This document shows positions 1 to 6,650 of a stretch of DNA of 8,665 bases, in pieces (position 1 is the first letter of the stretch; every line of letters begins with the position of its first letter). The stretch comes from Acidobacteriota bacterium. GTDB lineage: Bacteria; Acidobacteriota; UBA6911; RPQK01; JADFOI01. A program made the position numbers and the translations under genes. The DNA lies in assembly GCA_030624355.1 (NCBI GenBank), contig JAUXKG010000076.1, positions 1 to 8,665 of the forward strand, read 5' to 3'. Under the pieces are notes generated by a model, which was not told where the DNA came from, ran no database searches, and saw only the letters and a program-made list of their open reading frames with translations.

Positions 1-558
1 GCCGATCTGAGCACGGCCAAAGGCCTTGGCCAGGCCCTTGCTGTTGATCTGGTCGGCCTTCCTGATACATTCCACCTCAGCCGAGCTCTTGATCATGCGC
101 ATCCCCCACAGCAGGGGAGCCGCATCCACCCACTCAATGTCGGGTAACTCGTCCTTGAGTTTTTCATACTCTCCCACCGGCATCATCAAACGCATGTCCA
201 GTCCCAGTTCAACACCCACTCGCCCGCTGGAGACACCCAGCCTCTGAAACAGGGTCAGGGCATCGATGTGCCGAAAAGGCTGGGCATAGACATGGATCTC
301 CTTGACCCAGCATTCCCGGGCGCTGGACTCGCTGAAGAAAATCACCGAGATGGCAGTGGCCCCTTCCCGGGTGAGCAGAAAGATGTGGGGCCGGGCCGAA
401 TTGGCCTGGTAGTCCCTGGGCAGATGGCCGCTGAAATAGCGGTAATTGGCCGAATACAAAAAATCACCGGTCACCATCAGGGCATCCAGGTCGGCTTCAG
501 CCATTAAGGCCTGGGCTCGTTCCACTCTCTGCTGGTATTCACTCTCGGGAAATTCCAT
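1..558 (-). CDS. M24-family metallohydrolase (creatinase/Xaa-Pro peptidase-like), N-terminal part
   Basis: Partial gene on the minus strand. It starts at ATG 558-556 and is open to the left edge, giving 186 residues. A strong Shine-Dalgarno (AAGGAGG, complement of 567-573) lies 8 nt before the ATG and fixes the start. Residues 1 to about 150 fit the creatinase N-terminal domain, with a strand-helix pattern and the stretch VGVELGLDMRL at 114-124. Residues 156-168 (IKSSAEVECIRKA) match the linker that normally opens the M24 pita-bread catalytic domain. The metal ligands (D, D, H, E, E in the family) would lie beyond the edge, so catalytic competence cannot be judged. Family members cleave Xaa-Pro peptides or C-N bonds in creatine-like compounds. 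The gene is transcribed divergently from the molybdenum-hydroxylase operon, which suggests a shared control region and perhaps a shared pathway. The family call is firm; the substrate is not known. Confidence 0.85.
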   Translation of the reverse strand, partial: MEFPESEYQQRVERAQALMAEADLDALMVTGDFLYSANYRYFSGHLPRDYQANSARPHIFLLTREGATAISVIFFSESSARECWVKEIHVYAQPFRHIDALTLFQRLGVSSGRVGVELGLDMRLMMPVGEYEKLKDELPDIEWVDAAPLLWGMRMIKSSAEVECIRKADQINSKGLAKAFGRAQIG

Positions 559-710
559 CAAAGGTTCCTCCTTCTATCCAATCTGATCCGGAGCCTGCAG
601 TCACTGAGTCTGGGGGGAGAAGAAGCGTGGGATGTCTCGGCCCGGGATTTCACCCGCCAAACAGTAGCTTCCAACCATCAAATATTTGCGGCCCATCAAC
701 AAAGGCCAAC

Positions 711-740
711 ACTATAGTACACGCTCAACAGGGTTGTCTA
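711..740 (-). promoter_or_regulatory. Candidate sigma-70-type promoter for the M24 hydrolase
   Basis: Read on the minus strand, TAGACA (complement of 735-740; 5 of 6 to TTGACA) is followed after 18 nt by TATAGT (complement of 711-716; 5 of 6 to TATAAT). It would start a transcript near 704 and give a leader of about 146 nt before the ATG at 558. The -10 box lies in the palindrome ACTATAGT, so a -10-like word also exists on the plus strand, but no matching plus-strand -35 is seen there. This is a motif match only. Confidence 0.35.
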
Positions 741-847
741 ACCTCATGACACGAGGCGATGCTCGAGGGCACCGGACTCATCCACGACCCTCCAGGAGAC
801 TGACTTCCCCCCCCAAATTCAGAGGGAGATGGCCGGGCCGCTACAAC

Positions 848-855
848 TTGATCAA
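848..855. promoter_or_regulatory. Possible operator palindrome TTGATCAA
   Basis: A perfect 8-bp palindrome about 40 bp upstream of the candidate -35 box of the plus-strand operon. It is nested in CTTG-N5-CAAG (847-859) and overlaps one copy of the repeated word ATCAACAAGGC. The position suits a regulator site, but the motif is short and could be chance. No regulator gene is present in the window. Confidence 0.15.
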
Positions 856-896
856 CAAGGCATCAGGCCCATCCGGCCCCATGTCTTCAATGTCGA

Positions 897-925
897 TTGA
901 CGCGGTACCCTTCAAGGTGTTAAAT
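897..925 (+). promoter_or_regulatory. Candidate sigma-70-type promoter for the molybdenum-hydroxylase operon
   Basis: TTGACG at 897-902 (5 of 6 to TTGACA) is followed after 17 nt by TTAAAT at 920-925 (4 of 6 to TATAAT). A start near 932 would leave a leader of roughly 20 nt that contains the GGAG ribosome site. This is the best plus-strand match just before the first gene of the operon. It is a motif match only. Confidence 0.4.
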
Positions 926-950
926 ACGTAGACTTGCCCCGGAGAAAAAG

Positions 951-1415
951 ATGCAAGTCACGGTAAACAAAAGCCTCCAACTGGATACCCCTGTACAGAA
1001 TGTTTGGACCTTGTTTCGGGATGTCGATCGGTTCGCACGTCTGGTACCGGGAGTCACCGACATTCAAGTTGAAAAGGAAGGTGACCAGGAGAAATATATC
1101 GCCCGTCTGGTGGATAAGGTTGGACCCTTCAAGATTGAAATGACTGTAGAAATCAAACTGGTTCAGATGGTGACAGATCAACTACTGGAGGCACAGTTGA
1201 CTGGCTTCGACAGAGGTGGAAAGAACCGATTGAAGGGCAACCTTCAGGCCGAACTGTCTCAGCTGGAAAACGACAAGACTCAAGTGGAGTTTTCCGCCAA
1301 CATAGAAGTACTGGGTAGATTGGCCAGTCTGGGTGCTTCACCGATACGCCGTCGAACGGATCAGCACTTCTCCGAATTCGCTCGACGCATCGAACAGCAG
1401 TTTTCATCTGAGTGA
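951..1415 (+). CDS. CoxG-like SRPBCC-family protein
   Basis: 154 residues. The start ATG is 6 nt after GGAG (941-944). The sequence has the signature of the CoxG/polyketide-cyclase-like SRPBCC fold: an N-terminal strand followed by a helix VWTLFRDVDRFARLVPGV (about 18-35), the central phrase VDKVGPFKIEMTVEI (about 54-68), and a long C-terminal helix with RTDQHFSEFARRIEQQF. In characterised CO dehydrogenase systems CoxG helps recruit the enzyme to the membrane, and relatives accompany many molybdenum hydroxylases. This copy ends right after the SRPBCC helix and lacks the C-terminal hydrophobic anchor of longer CoxG proteins, so membrane recruitment is doubtful. It is the first gene of the operon, 24 bp before the iron-sulfur subunit. 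A role in enzyme maturation or substrate handling is inferred from context. Confidence 0.85.
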   Translation: MQVTVNKSLQLDTPVQNVWTLFRDVDRFARLVPGVTDIQVEKEGDQEKYIARLVDKVGPFKIEMTVEIKLVQMVTDQLLEAQLTGFDRGGKNRLKGNLQAELSQLENDKTQVEFSANIEVLGRLASLGASPIRRRTDQHFSEFARRIEQQFSSE

Positions 1416-1439
1416 CCAGGGTGTGCTGGCAGGCAAGAT

Positions 1440-1931
1440 GTGATCATGAAAATAGAATTTCTTCTGAATGGTAACAAGACAGAACTTGAAATCGAGCCGC
1501 AGGAGACCCTGGCACAGGTGCTGCGTGATGAGTGCCGACTGACCGGTCTGAAGGTTTCGTGCGATGTCCAGGTCTGCGGGGCCTGTACCGTTCTGGTCGA
1601 TGGACTGCCGGTCAGCTCCTGCACGTGCCTGGCCTACGAAGCCCACGACCGGCGGGTCGAAACCATTGAAGGACTGGCCTCCCCCGAAGGCCAGCTTCAC
1701 CCGCTGCAGCAGGCCTTCATTGATGAGTTCGCCTTTCAATGTGCCTTCTGCACGCCGGGAATGATCATGTCGGCCAAGTCGCTGCTGGACGAGAATGAAA
1801 CGGTCAGCGAAGAAGATCTGATTCACCACATGGATGGAAATATTTGTCGTTGTACCGGCTATCTACCCATCGTCCGAGCCATCAAACGAGCGGCAAGAAC
1901 GATGGGAAAAGCGGCTCCGGAACAATCATGA
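1440..1931 (+). CDS. Molybdenum hydroxylase [2Fe-2S] small subunit (CoxS/XDH type)
   Basis: 163 residues, the usual length for the family. An N-terminal plant-type ferredoxin domain carries C41-x4-C46-x2-C49 plus C61 (CDVQVCGAC, then SC). A C-terminal helical domain holds the second cluster: C101-x2-C104 (QCAFCTPG) and C136-x-C138 (NICRCTGY). All eight cluster ligands are present, so the protein should pass electrons from the molybdenum centre to the FAD subunit. The start is uncertain. GTG at 1440 is 6 nt after a weak AGG, while ATG at 1446 gives MKIEF, the commoner family start, but has no well-placed ribosome site. The stop codon overlaps the next start as ATGA (1928-1931), indicating translational coupling to the large subunit. 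The family is certain; the substrate must come from the large subunit. Confidence 0.95.
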   Translation: MIMKIEFLLNGNKTELEIEPQETLAQVLRDECRLTGLKVSCDVQVCGACTVLVDGLPVSSCTCLAYEAHDRRVETIEGLASPEGQLHPLQQAFIDEFAFQCAFCTPGMIMSAKSLLDENETVSEEDLIHHMDGNICRCTGYLPIVRAIKRAARTMGKAAPEQS

Positions 1932-4237
1932 AGAACCCCGGTGACTTTCGAGTTGTCAATCATTCAGTTCCTCGAGTGGACGGAATAGCCAAGGTCACCG
2001 GCCAAGCCGTGTACAGCGGGGACGTGTTTTTGCCCGGAATGGTCTATGCCAAGATTCTGCGCAGCCCTTACGCCCATGCGCGCATTCAGTCGATCGATGT
2101 CTCCGAGGCCTGTCGTCGGAAAGGCGTCATCGGGGTCTTGACGGCCGATGATCTGGAAGGGCTGGACCCCTACTACGGACACGCAGTCAAGGACCATCCC
2201 TTGCTGGCCATCGGCAAAGTCCGCTTTGCCGGTGAGCCGGTAGCCGCCGTCATGGCGCTCAGCGAGGGAATCGCCCATGCAGCACTCGATGACGTTCTAG
2301 TCGAGTATGAGGAATTGACTCCCGTCATGGATGTTCAGGAAGCTCTTGATCCCAACAGCCTGAAGATTCATGACGAGACCTATGCGGCGGGAAGATTCCG
2401 TGGCTTCGAAGGCAAACACAGTGCAGAAGCCAACAACATATGCCAGGAAGTCCACCAGGAGTGGGGGGATGTGGAGTCTGCCTTTTCAGAAGCAAAGTTC
2501 GTTGAGGACCAGGAGTTTTCCTACCCCATGGCCTACGCCTACGCCATGGAGCCTTATACCTGTGTGGCCGACGTCAACCAGAACGGGGTCACGGTTTACA
2601 CCTGCGCCCAGCATCCCTTTATCGTCCGCCATGATCTGGCATCGGTGTTCGGTGTTTTTTTGAATCAGGTCCGTGTAATCGTTCCCTACGTGGGAGGCGG
2701 GTACGGAAGTAAATCGTACACCAAAATTGAGCCGCTCACAGCCGCCTGTTCCCGACACGTCAAGCGACCTGTAAAGCTGCAGCTGAGTGTCAACGAAGCG
2801 ATGCTGACCACCCGCTGCGACAGTGCTCAGGTGCATGTGCGGACTGCCGCCGATGAAAATGGCAAACTGGTGGCCCGCCAGGCCGAGATCTATATGAACA
2901 CCGGAGCCTATGCCGAGAACAGTCCGCTTGTCTGCAGCAAGATGGCCGTTCGAGTGGTGGGACCCTATAGAATTCCCAATGTGAAGGTCTCCTGTTGCGC
3001 AGTCTACACGAACAGTGCCCCGGCCAGCTCCTTTCGGGGATTTGGAGCAACCCAGGTCAGCTTCGCTGCAGAATCGCAAATGGATGAACTGGCCGAGCAG
3101 GCGGGCCTGGACCCGGTTGAGTTCCGACTCAAGAATCTGGCCCGACCAGGAGAGTCGACTCACCCGAAAAGATCGTCAGGTCCGGTACAGAAGGAGGCTC
3201 TGCGGGGACTGGACGCCGATCTGATCTCCGACTTGCGCCTGCTTTCTGAGGCGCTGCACATGTCTGATCCTGTTCCCGAGAACCGAGGAAGGGCGGTCGG
3301 TTGCTCAGCCAGTGACGCAGGTTCGAAGCCGGTCTCTTCCGCCATCGTTCAGGTCTATACCGACGACTCCGTTTCCGTTCACTCCGGAACCACCGAACTG
3401 GGACAGGGAGGACACACGGTCATGGCTCAGATTGCGGCGGAGGAGATGGGAGTGGATTTTGCCAATGTGCGAGTGGTGGCTTCGGACACGGGTATCGTGC
3501 CCTTTGATCGCTCCACCGGTGCCAGCCGAAGTACGACCTTGATGGGACGTGTGGTTGTGGAGGCCTGTCGGGACGCTATTGGGCAGATGCTAGAGATGGC
3601 TGCGGAACTGTGGGACACATCGGTGGACGAATTGACCGAAGAAGTGGGCGGAGTTCGATACGCTGAGGAAACTCTTTCCTGGGGCCAAGTGCTGGAGAAA
3701 TACTCCACGATGTCGGGGTTCAGCATCGTGGGGCGCGGCTACCTGTATCAGCAGGGCGATCTGGCCCAGCTTCCTCCCTTCTGGGAGATCGGATGCTCCG
3801 GGGTGGAGATTTCGGTGGACCAACAGACCGGCCGAATCACCGTAGAGCGACTAGCGACGGTGGGAGATGTGGGATTGGCGATCAACCCGGCAATGGCGGA
3901 AGGACAGGACCTGGGAGCAGCCACCATGGGACTGGGACTGGGCCTGTATGAGGAAATGATTTACGAAGGCCAGGAGCTGGTCAACGGTTCTCTCATGGAC
4001 TACCGGGTACCCAGGTTTTCTGACCTGCCCAAGGACATTCAGCTGATCCTGGCACAGAATCAGGATGGAGTCGGTCCTTACGGGGCTAAAGGGGGGGGTG
4101 AGGGAGCTTTGAATCCGATTCCAGCCTCTTTGGCCAATGCGCTCTATCGGGCCACCGGCGTCCGTGTTCGCGAAGTACCGCTGACACCCGAACGGGTGTG
4201 GAAGGCGCTTCAGGAAGCAAAAAACAAACAGTCATAA
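1928..4237 (+). CDS. Molybdenum hydroxylase large (molybdopterin) subunit, xanthine dehydrogenase family
   Basis: 769 residues when started at ATG 1928, which overlaps the small-subunit stop (ATGA). The reading frame stays open upstream to 1844, but that lies inside the small-subunit gene, and family homology begins at VNHSVPRVDGIAKVTG. Visible family motifs are the cofactor loop VGGGYGSK (255-262), the substrate-side loop SSFRGFGATQ (367-376), the cofactor motif TELGQGGHT (489-497), and GAKGGGEG (719-726) with the probable catalytic base E725. E208 in AMEPYTCVAD lies at a position used for substrate contacts in relatives. Aerobic CO dehydrogenase has Cys in the loop AYRCSFR; here that position is Ser, so CO oxidation is unlikely. 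The protein is predicted to hydroxylate an organic, probably N-heterocyclic, substrate using water. An eight-G tract (4091-4098) encodes the glycines before E725. The substrate cannot be read from sequence. Confidence 0.93.
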   Translation: MKNPGDFRVVNHSVPRVDGIAKVTGQAVYSGDVFLPGMVYAKILRSPYAHARIQSIDVSEACRRKGVIGVLTADDLEGLDPYYGHAVKDHPLLAIGKVRFAGEPVAAVMALSEGIAHAALDDVLVEYEELTPVMDVQEALDPNSLKIHDETYAAGRFRGFEGKHSAEANNICQEVHQEWGDVESAFSEAKFVEDQEFSYPMAYAYAMEPYTCVADVNQNGVTVYTCAQHPFIVRHDLASVFGVFLNQVRVIVPYVGGGYGSKSYTKIEPLTAACSRHVKRPVKLQLSVNEAMLTTRCDSAQVHVRTAADENGKLVARQAEIYMNTGAYAENSPLVCSKMAVRVVGPYRIPNVKVSCCAVYTNSAPASSFRGFGATQVSFAAESQMDELAEQAGLDPVEFRLKNLARPGESTHPKRSSGPVQKEALRGLDADLISDLRLLSEALHMSDPVPENRGRAVGCSASDAGSKPVSSAIVQVYTDDSVSVHSGTTELGQGGHTVMAQIAAEEMGVDFANVRVVASDTGIVPFDRSTGASRSTTLMGRVVVEACRDAIGQMLEMAAELWDTSVDELTEEVGGVRYAEETLSWGQVLEKYSTMSGFSIVGRGYLYQQGDLAQLPPFWEIGCSGVEISVDQQTGRITVERLATVGDVGLAINPAMAEGQDLGAATMGLGLGLYEEMIYEGQELVNGSLMDYRVPRFSDLPKDIQLILAQNQDGVGPYGAKGGGEGALNPIPASLANALYRATGVRVREVPLTPERVWKALQEAKNKQS

Positions 4238-4253
4238 TTTTGGGGGTGTTATT

Positions 4254-5636
4254 TTGTCAATTGATCTTTTGTTGAAAGGCGGAAAAGCCTTTGTCGATGG
4301 AGAGCTTCTTCCGGTCAATATTGGTATTGCCAAAGAGACCATAGCTTCAATTACTGCCCACGGAGAGCCGGTGAAGGCCAAGCGTACCGTCAATGTTTCC
4401 GGTATGTGGCTTCTGCCGGGACTGGTCGACGTCCACTCTCATCACCGTGAGCCCGGCTTTACCCACAAGGAGGACATCATCACCGCCACTCGCGCCTGTG
4501 CTGCGGGTGGGGTCACGGTGAGTGTAGGCATGCCCAACGTGAGCCCTCCGCCGACCACTGCCAAGATTCTCAAAGACATCTTCGCGCTCTACCGCAAGAA
4601 GTCGCTTATTGATTACAACATGAATCCCTCCGCCACCAAACTGGAGGAAATTCCAAAGTTAAAGAAAATGGGGATTCTGTCTTATAAGGTCTTCATGGGT
4701 GTCGATACGGGCCGTTCTTATCCCCATATGCCCGGAATCGGTGTGCACGATCATGGAAAGATCCTTTCCATCTTTGAGGAGGTGGCAAAAACAAACCTGC
4801 CCATCATGGTTCATCCCCACGACCAGGAGTTGATGGACGTGATCGAGAAGCAATTCTGGGACAAGGGACAGCGCGACTATCGAGCCTACGCCAAGGCCTA
4901 CTCCGCCTATGACGGCGCGATGTGGGACACGGCCGTTGGCGTCCTTCTAAACCTGCAGCGAGCTACCGGCGTTCACCTGCATCTCCTGCACATGCAGACC
5001 GAGAGGAGTCTGGAGATGCTGAAACAGGCCAAGGATGAAGGAAGAAAGGTGACCGCAGAGGTCAACCCCTGGGCCCTGTGGCTGAGTAACGACTGGAAGA
5101 CAGTCGAGCGGCTGGGTTCCTATGCCCTCTCCTACTATGTCCCCCCTCACCACTCGGATGCGGTGCGCCGGGCCATTCTGGACGGGACGGTTGACGTAAT
5201 CGCGACCGACCATGCCCCCCACACCAAGGCGGAAAAGGAACGCGGCTGGAAGGACGGGTGGAAAGCACACACGGGAACCCCTTCGGCCCAGTACTACCTA
5301 TCGCTGCTTCTGAATGACATCCATGAAGGCACCATGACCGTCCAACGTCTGGTGGAGTTGACCGCCAGCGAACCGGCCAGGATTTTCAGGCTCTATCCTC
5401 AGAAGGGCGTTATCCGGATCGGCTCCCATGCCGACATCGTGGCGGTGGATCCCGACAAGAAGACTACTATCACCCATAAGAGTGTATTGAGCAAGTGCGG
5501 ATGGACTCCCTTTGCCGGGAGAAAGCTCCGCGGCGTACCGATCCACACCCTGGTACGAGGACAGTTTGTTTACAAAAACGGAAAGGTCGTTGGGAAGCCC
5601 GGCTATGGAAAGCTGACCAAGCCTATCAACAGCTAA
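4254..5636 (+). CDS. Dihydroorotase/hydantoinase-like cyclic amidohydrolase
   Basis: 460 residues from a TTG start, 16 bp after the large-subunit stop. GGGGGTG at 4242-4248 lies 5 nt upstream and supports the TTG. The fold is the metal-dependent amidohydrolase barrel of the dihydroorotase, allantoinase and dihydropyrimidinase group. Metal-ligand candidates are H61-x-H63 (DVHSHHREPG), K144 as the carboxylated lysine (YKVFMG), H186 (VHPHD), H245 (HLLHMQT) and D318 (ATDHAPH). R65, N94 (GMPNVSPP) and H322 are dihydroorotase-like substrate residues. Two normally conserved stretches differ: EVTPHHL reads EVNPWAL (268-274), and the N of the NPPLR region reads V295 (YVPPH). The enzyme should hydrolyse a cyclic amide or imide, but probably not as a housekeeping dihydroorotase. 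Its place between two molybdenum-hydroxylase subunits suggests it opens a hydroxylated ring. Confidence 0.88.
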   Translation: MSIDLLLKGGKAFVDGELLPVNIGIAKETIASITAHGEPVKAKRTVNVSGMWLLPGLVDVHSHHREPGFTHKEDIITATRACAAGGVTVSVGMPNVSPPPTTAKILKDIFALYRKKSLIDYNMNPSATKLEEIPKLKKMGILSYKVFMGVDTGRSYPHMPGIGVHDHGKILSIFEEVAKTNLPIMVHPHDQELMDVIEKQFWDKGQRDYRAYAKAYSAYDGAMWDTAVGVLLNLQRATGVHLHLLHMQTERSLEMLKQAKDEGRKVTAEVNPWALWLSNDWKTVERLGSYALSYYVPPHHSDAVRRAILDGTVDVIATDHAPHTKAEKERGWKDGWKAHTGTPSAQYYLSLLLNDIHEGTMTVQRLVELTASEPARIFRLYPQKGVIRIGSHADIVAVDPDKKTTITHKSVLSKCGWTPFAGRKLRGVPIHTLVRGQFVYKNGKVVGKPGYGKLTKPINS

Positions 5637-5654
5637 TCAAAGAGGTAAATTACT

Positions 5655-6629
5655 ATGGCGACAGAATTTGGACTACTCTTACCCCATTTTGGCCAGTACG
5701 CGAGTGCCGAGAACATCCTGGAAGGATCCAAACGAGCTGAAGAGCTGGGTTTCGATTCAGTGTGGGCGCGCGACCATTTAATCTTTCATCCCCACGGCAT
5801 GGAGGGAACCAACAACACCTTCTACGATCCGTTCATTGTCCTGGCGGCCGTGGGCGGGGCCACTTCCAAGATCAAGCTGGGAACCGGTTCACTCATTCCC
5901 CATCGCCACCCGCTACTACTGGCAAGCATGATGAATGGACTCCTCAATCTGGTGGGTGATCGCTGTGAATGGGGATTCGGCCTGGGCAACTTTCAACACG
6001 AGTTTGATGCCCTCGGAATGGGAGAGTGGGAACGCAAGGAACTGGTGCCGGAACAGTTGGAAATCATACGCAAGCTCTGGTCCGAGCCCAGCATCTCCTT
6101 CGAAGGGAAATTCTATAAGTTTGAGGACTGCGGCCTGAGTCCCTCCCCTCCCTCCCCGCAGCGCATCTGGTATGCCGGAGGAACACCCGCTTCCTGCCGT
6201 CGGGCCCTGAAATACTGCGAGGGATGGATGCCGGGGCGCATCACACTGCCCACCTACAAGAAGCGGGTCGAGAAGATGCGAGCGAGTGCTGAAGAACAGG
6301 GCCGGCCGAGAGTGCTCGAAGGGTGCATCCCCATTACCAGTATCGATCAGACCCGGGAAGCCGCCCTGGAACCCGTAAACGTGGAAGGTCTTCTGGCCAA
6401 TGGCAACAAGCAGAAGTTCTGGGTCAAGCCGGAGTCGGGCACCTTTTCCGAGCCGGAGGATCTAGAAGGTTCGTTCATGTTTGGCACTCCGGACGATATT
6501 GTCCGGGAGGCCAAGAAGTTTATGGAAGTGGGCATCGACCAACTGGTCTTTGATCTTCGCTTTCGCTATGACACCTGGTTTGACGGCATAGAACTGCTGG
6601 GCAAGGAAGTCCTGCCCAAATTGCGCTAA
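5655..6629 (+). CDS. LLM-class (luciferase-like) flavin- or F420-dependent oxidoreductase
   Basis: 324 residues. AGAGGT at 5641-5646 lies 8 nt before the ATG, 18 bp after the amidohydrolase stop. The bacterial-luciferase TIM-barrel pattern is clear: FGLLLPHFG at the N terminus, ELGFDSVWARDHL (30-42), KLGTGSLIPHRHPLLLA (74-90), WGFGLGNFQHEFDALG (106-121) and PQRIWYAGGTP (168-178). Members use FMNH2 as monooxygenases, including pyrimidine ring-cleaving RutA-type enzymes, or use F420 as oxidoreductases. I cannot tell the cofactor from sequence alone, and no flavin reductase or F420 gene is in the window. It is followed 21 bp later by the FAD subunit of the molybdenum hydroxylase. A second oxidation of the same substrate is the simplest contextual reading. 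Confidence 0.88.
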   Translation: MATEFGLLLPHFGQYASAENILEGSKRAEELGFDSVWARDHLIFHPHGMEGTNNTFYDPFIVLAAVGGATSKIKLGTGSLIPHRHPLLLASMMNGLLNLVGDRCEWGFGLGNFQHEFDALGMGEWERKELVPEQLEIIRKLWSEPSISFEGKFYKFEDCGLSPSPPSPQRIWYAGGTPASCRRALKYCEGWMPGRITLPTYKKRVEKMRASAEEQGRPRVLEGCIPITSIDQTREAALEPVNVEGLLANGNKQKFWVKPESGTFSEPEDLEGSFMFGTPDDIVREAKKFMEVGIDQLVFDLRFRYDTWFDGIELLGKEVLPKLR

Positions 6630-6650
6630 CGCCAAAAACAGGGGAGATCT

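Larger units (their letters stand above)
559..950. other. Divergent intergenic control region
   Basis: A 392-bp non-coding stretch between the divergent M24 hydrolase and the CoxG-like gene. It holds the strong ribosome site of the M24 gene (567-573), a candidate minus-strand promoter (711-740), a candidate plus-strand promoter (897-925) and the GGAG ribosome site at 941-944. It also has short repeated words: GGCCCATC at 690-697 and 866-873, and ATCAACAAAGGC at 695-706 with ATCAACAAGGC at 851-861. There is a small palindrome, TTGATCAA, at 848-855. I see no tRNA, no terminator-like hairpin with a T tract, and no convincing coding sequence. A TTG-initiated reading frame at 686-931 is rich in Arg, Pro and Ser and has no ribosome site. 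Confidence 0.6.

Noticed and set aside
26..507. Two plus-strand reading frames (26-247 and 268-507)
   Set aside because: They lie opposite the M24-family gene, whose minus-strand translation has clear family homology and a strong ribosome site; the plus-strand products resemble nothing.
686..931. An 81-residue plus-strand reading frame in the intergenic region
   Set aside because: TTG start, no ribosome site, low-complexity Arg/Pro/Ser-rich product, and it covers both candidate promoters.
1404..1829. A 141-residue minus-strand reading frame opposite the small subunit
   Set aside because: It overlaps all the ferredoxin-domain cysteines on the opposite strand and shows no motif of its own.
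1844..1927. Upstream extension of the large subunit to 1844
   Set aside because: It lies wholly within the small-subunit gene; ATG 1928 gives the standard ATGA overlap and the family N terminus.
2486..3163. A 225-residue minus-strand reading frame inside the large-subunit gene
   Set aside because: Antisense shadow of a conserved gene in GC-rich DNA; its product has no recognisable motif.
951..4237. Form I aerobic CO dehydrogenase
   Set aside because: CoxG/S/L-like genes suggest it, but the large-subunit loop has Ser in place of the copper-binding Cys, and the FAD subunit is not adjacent.
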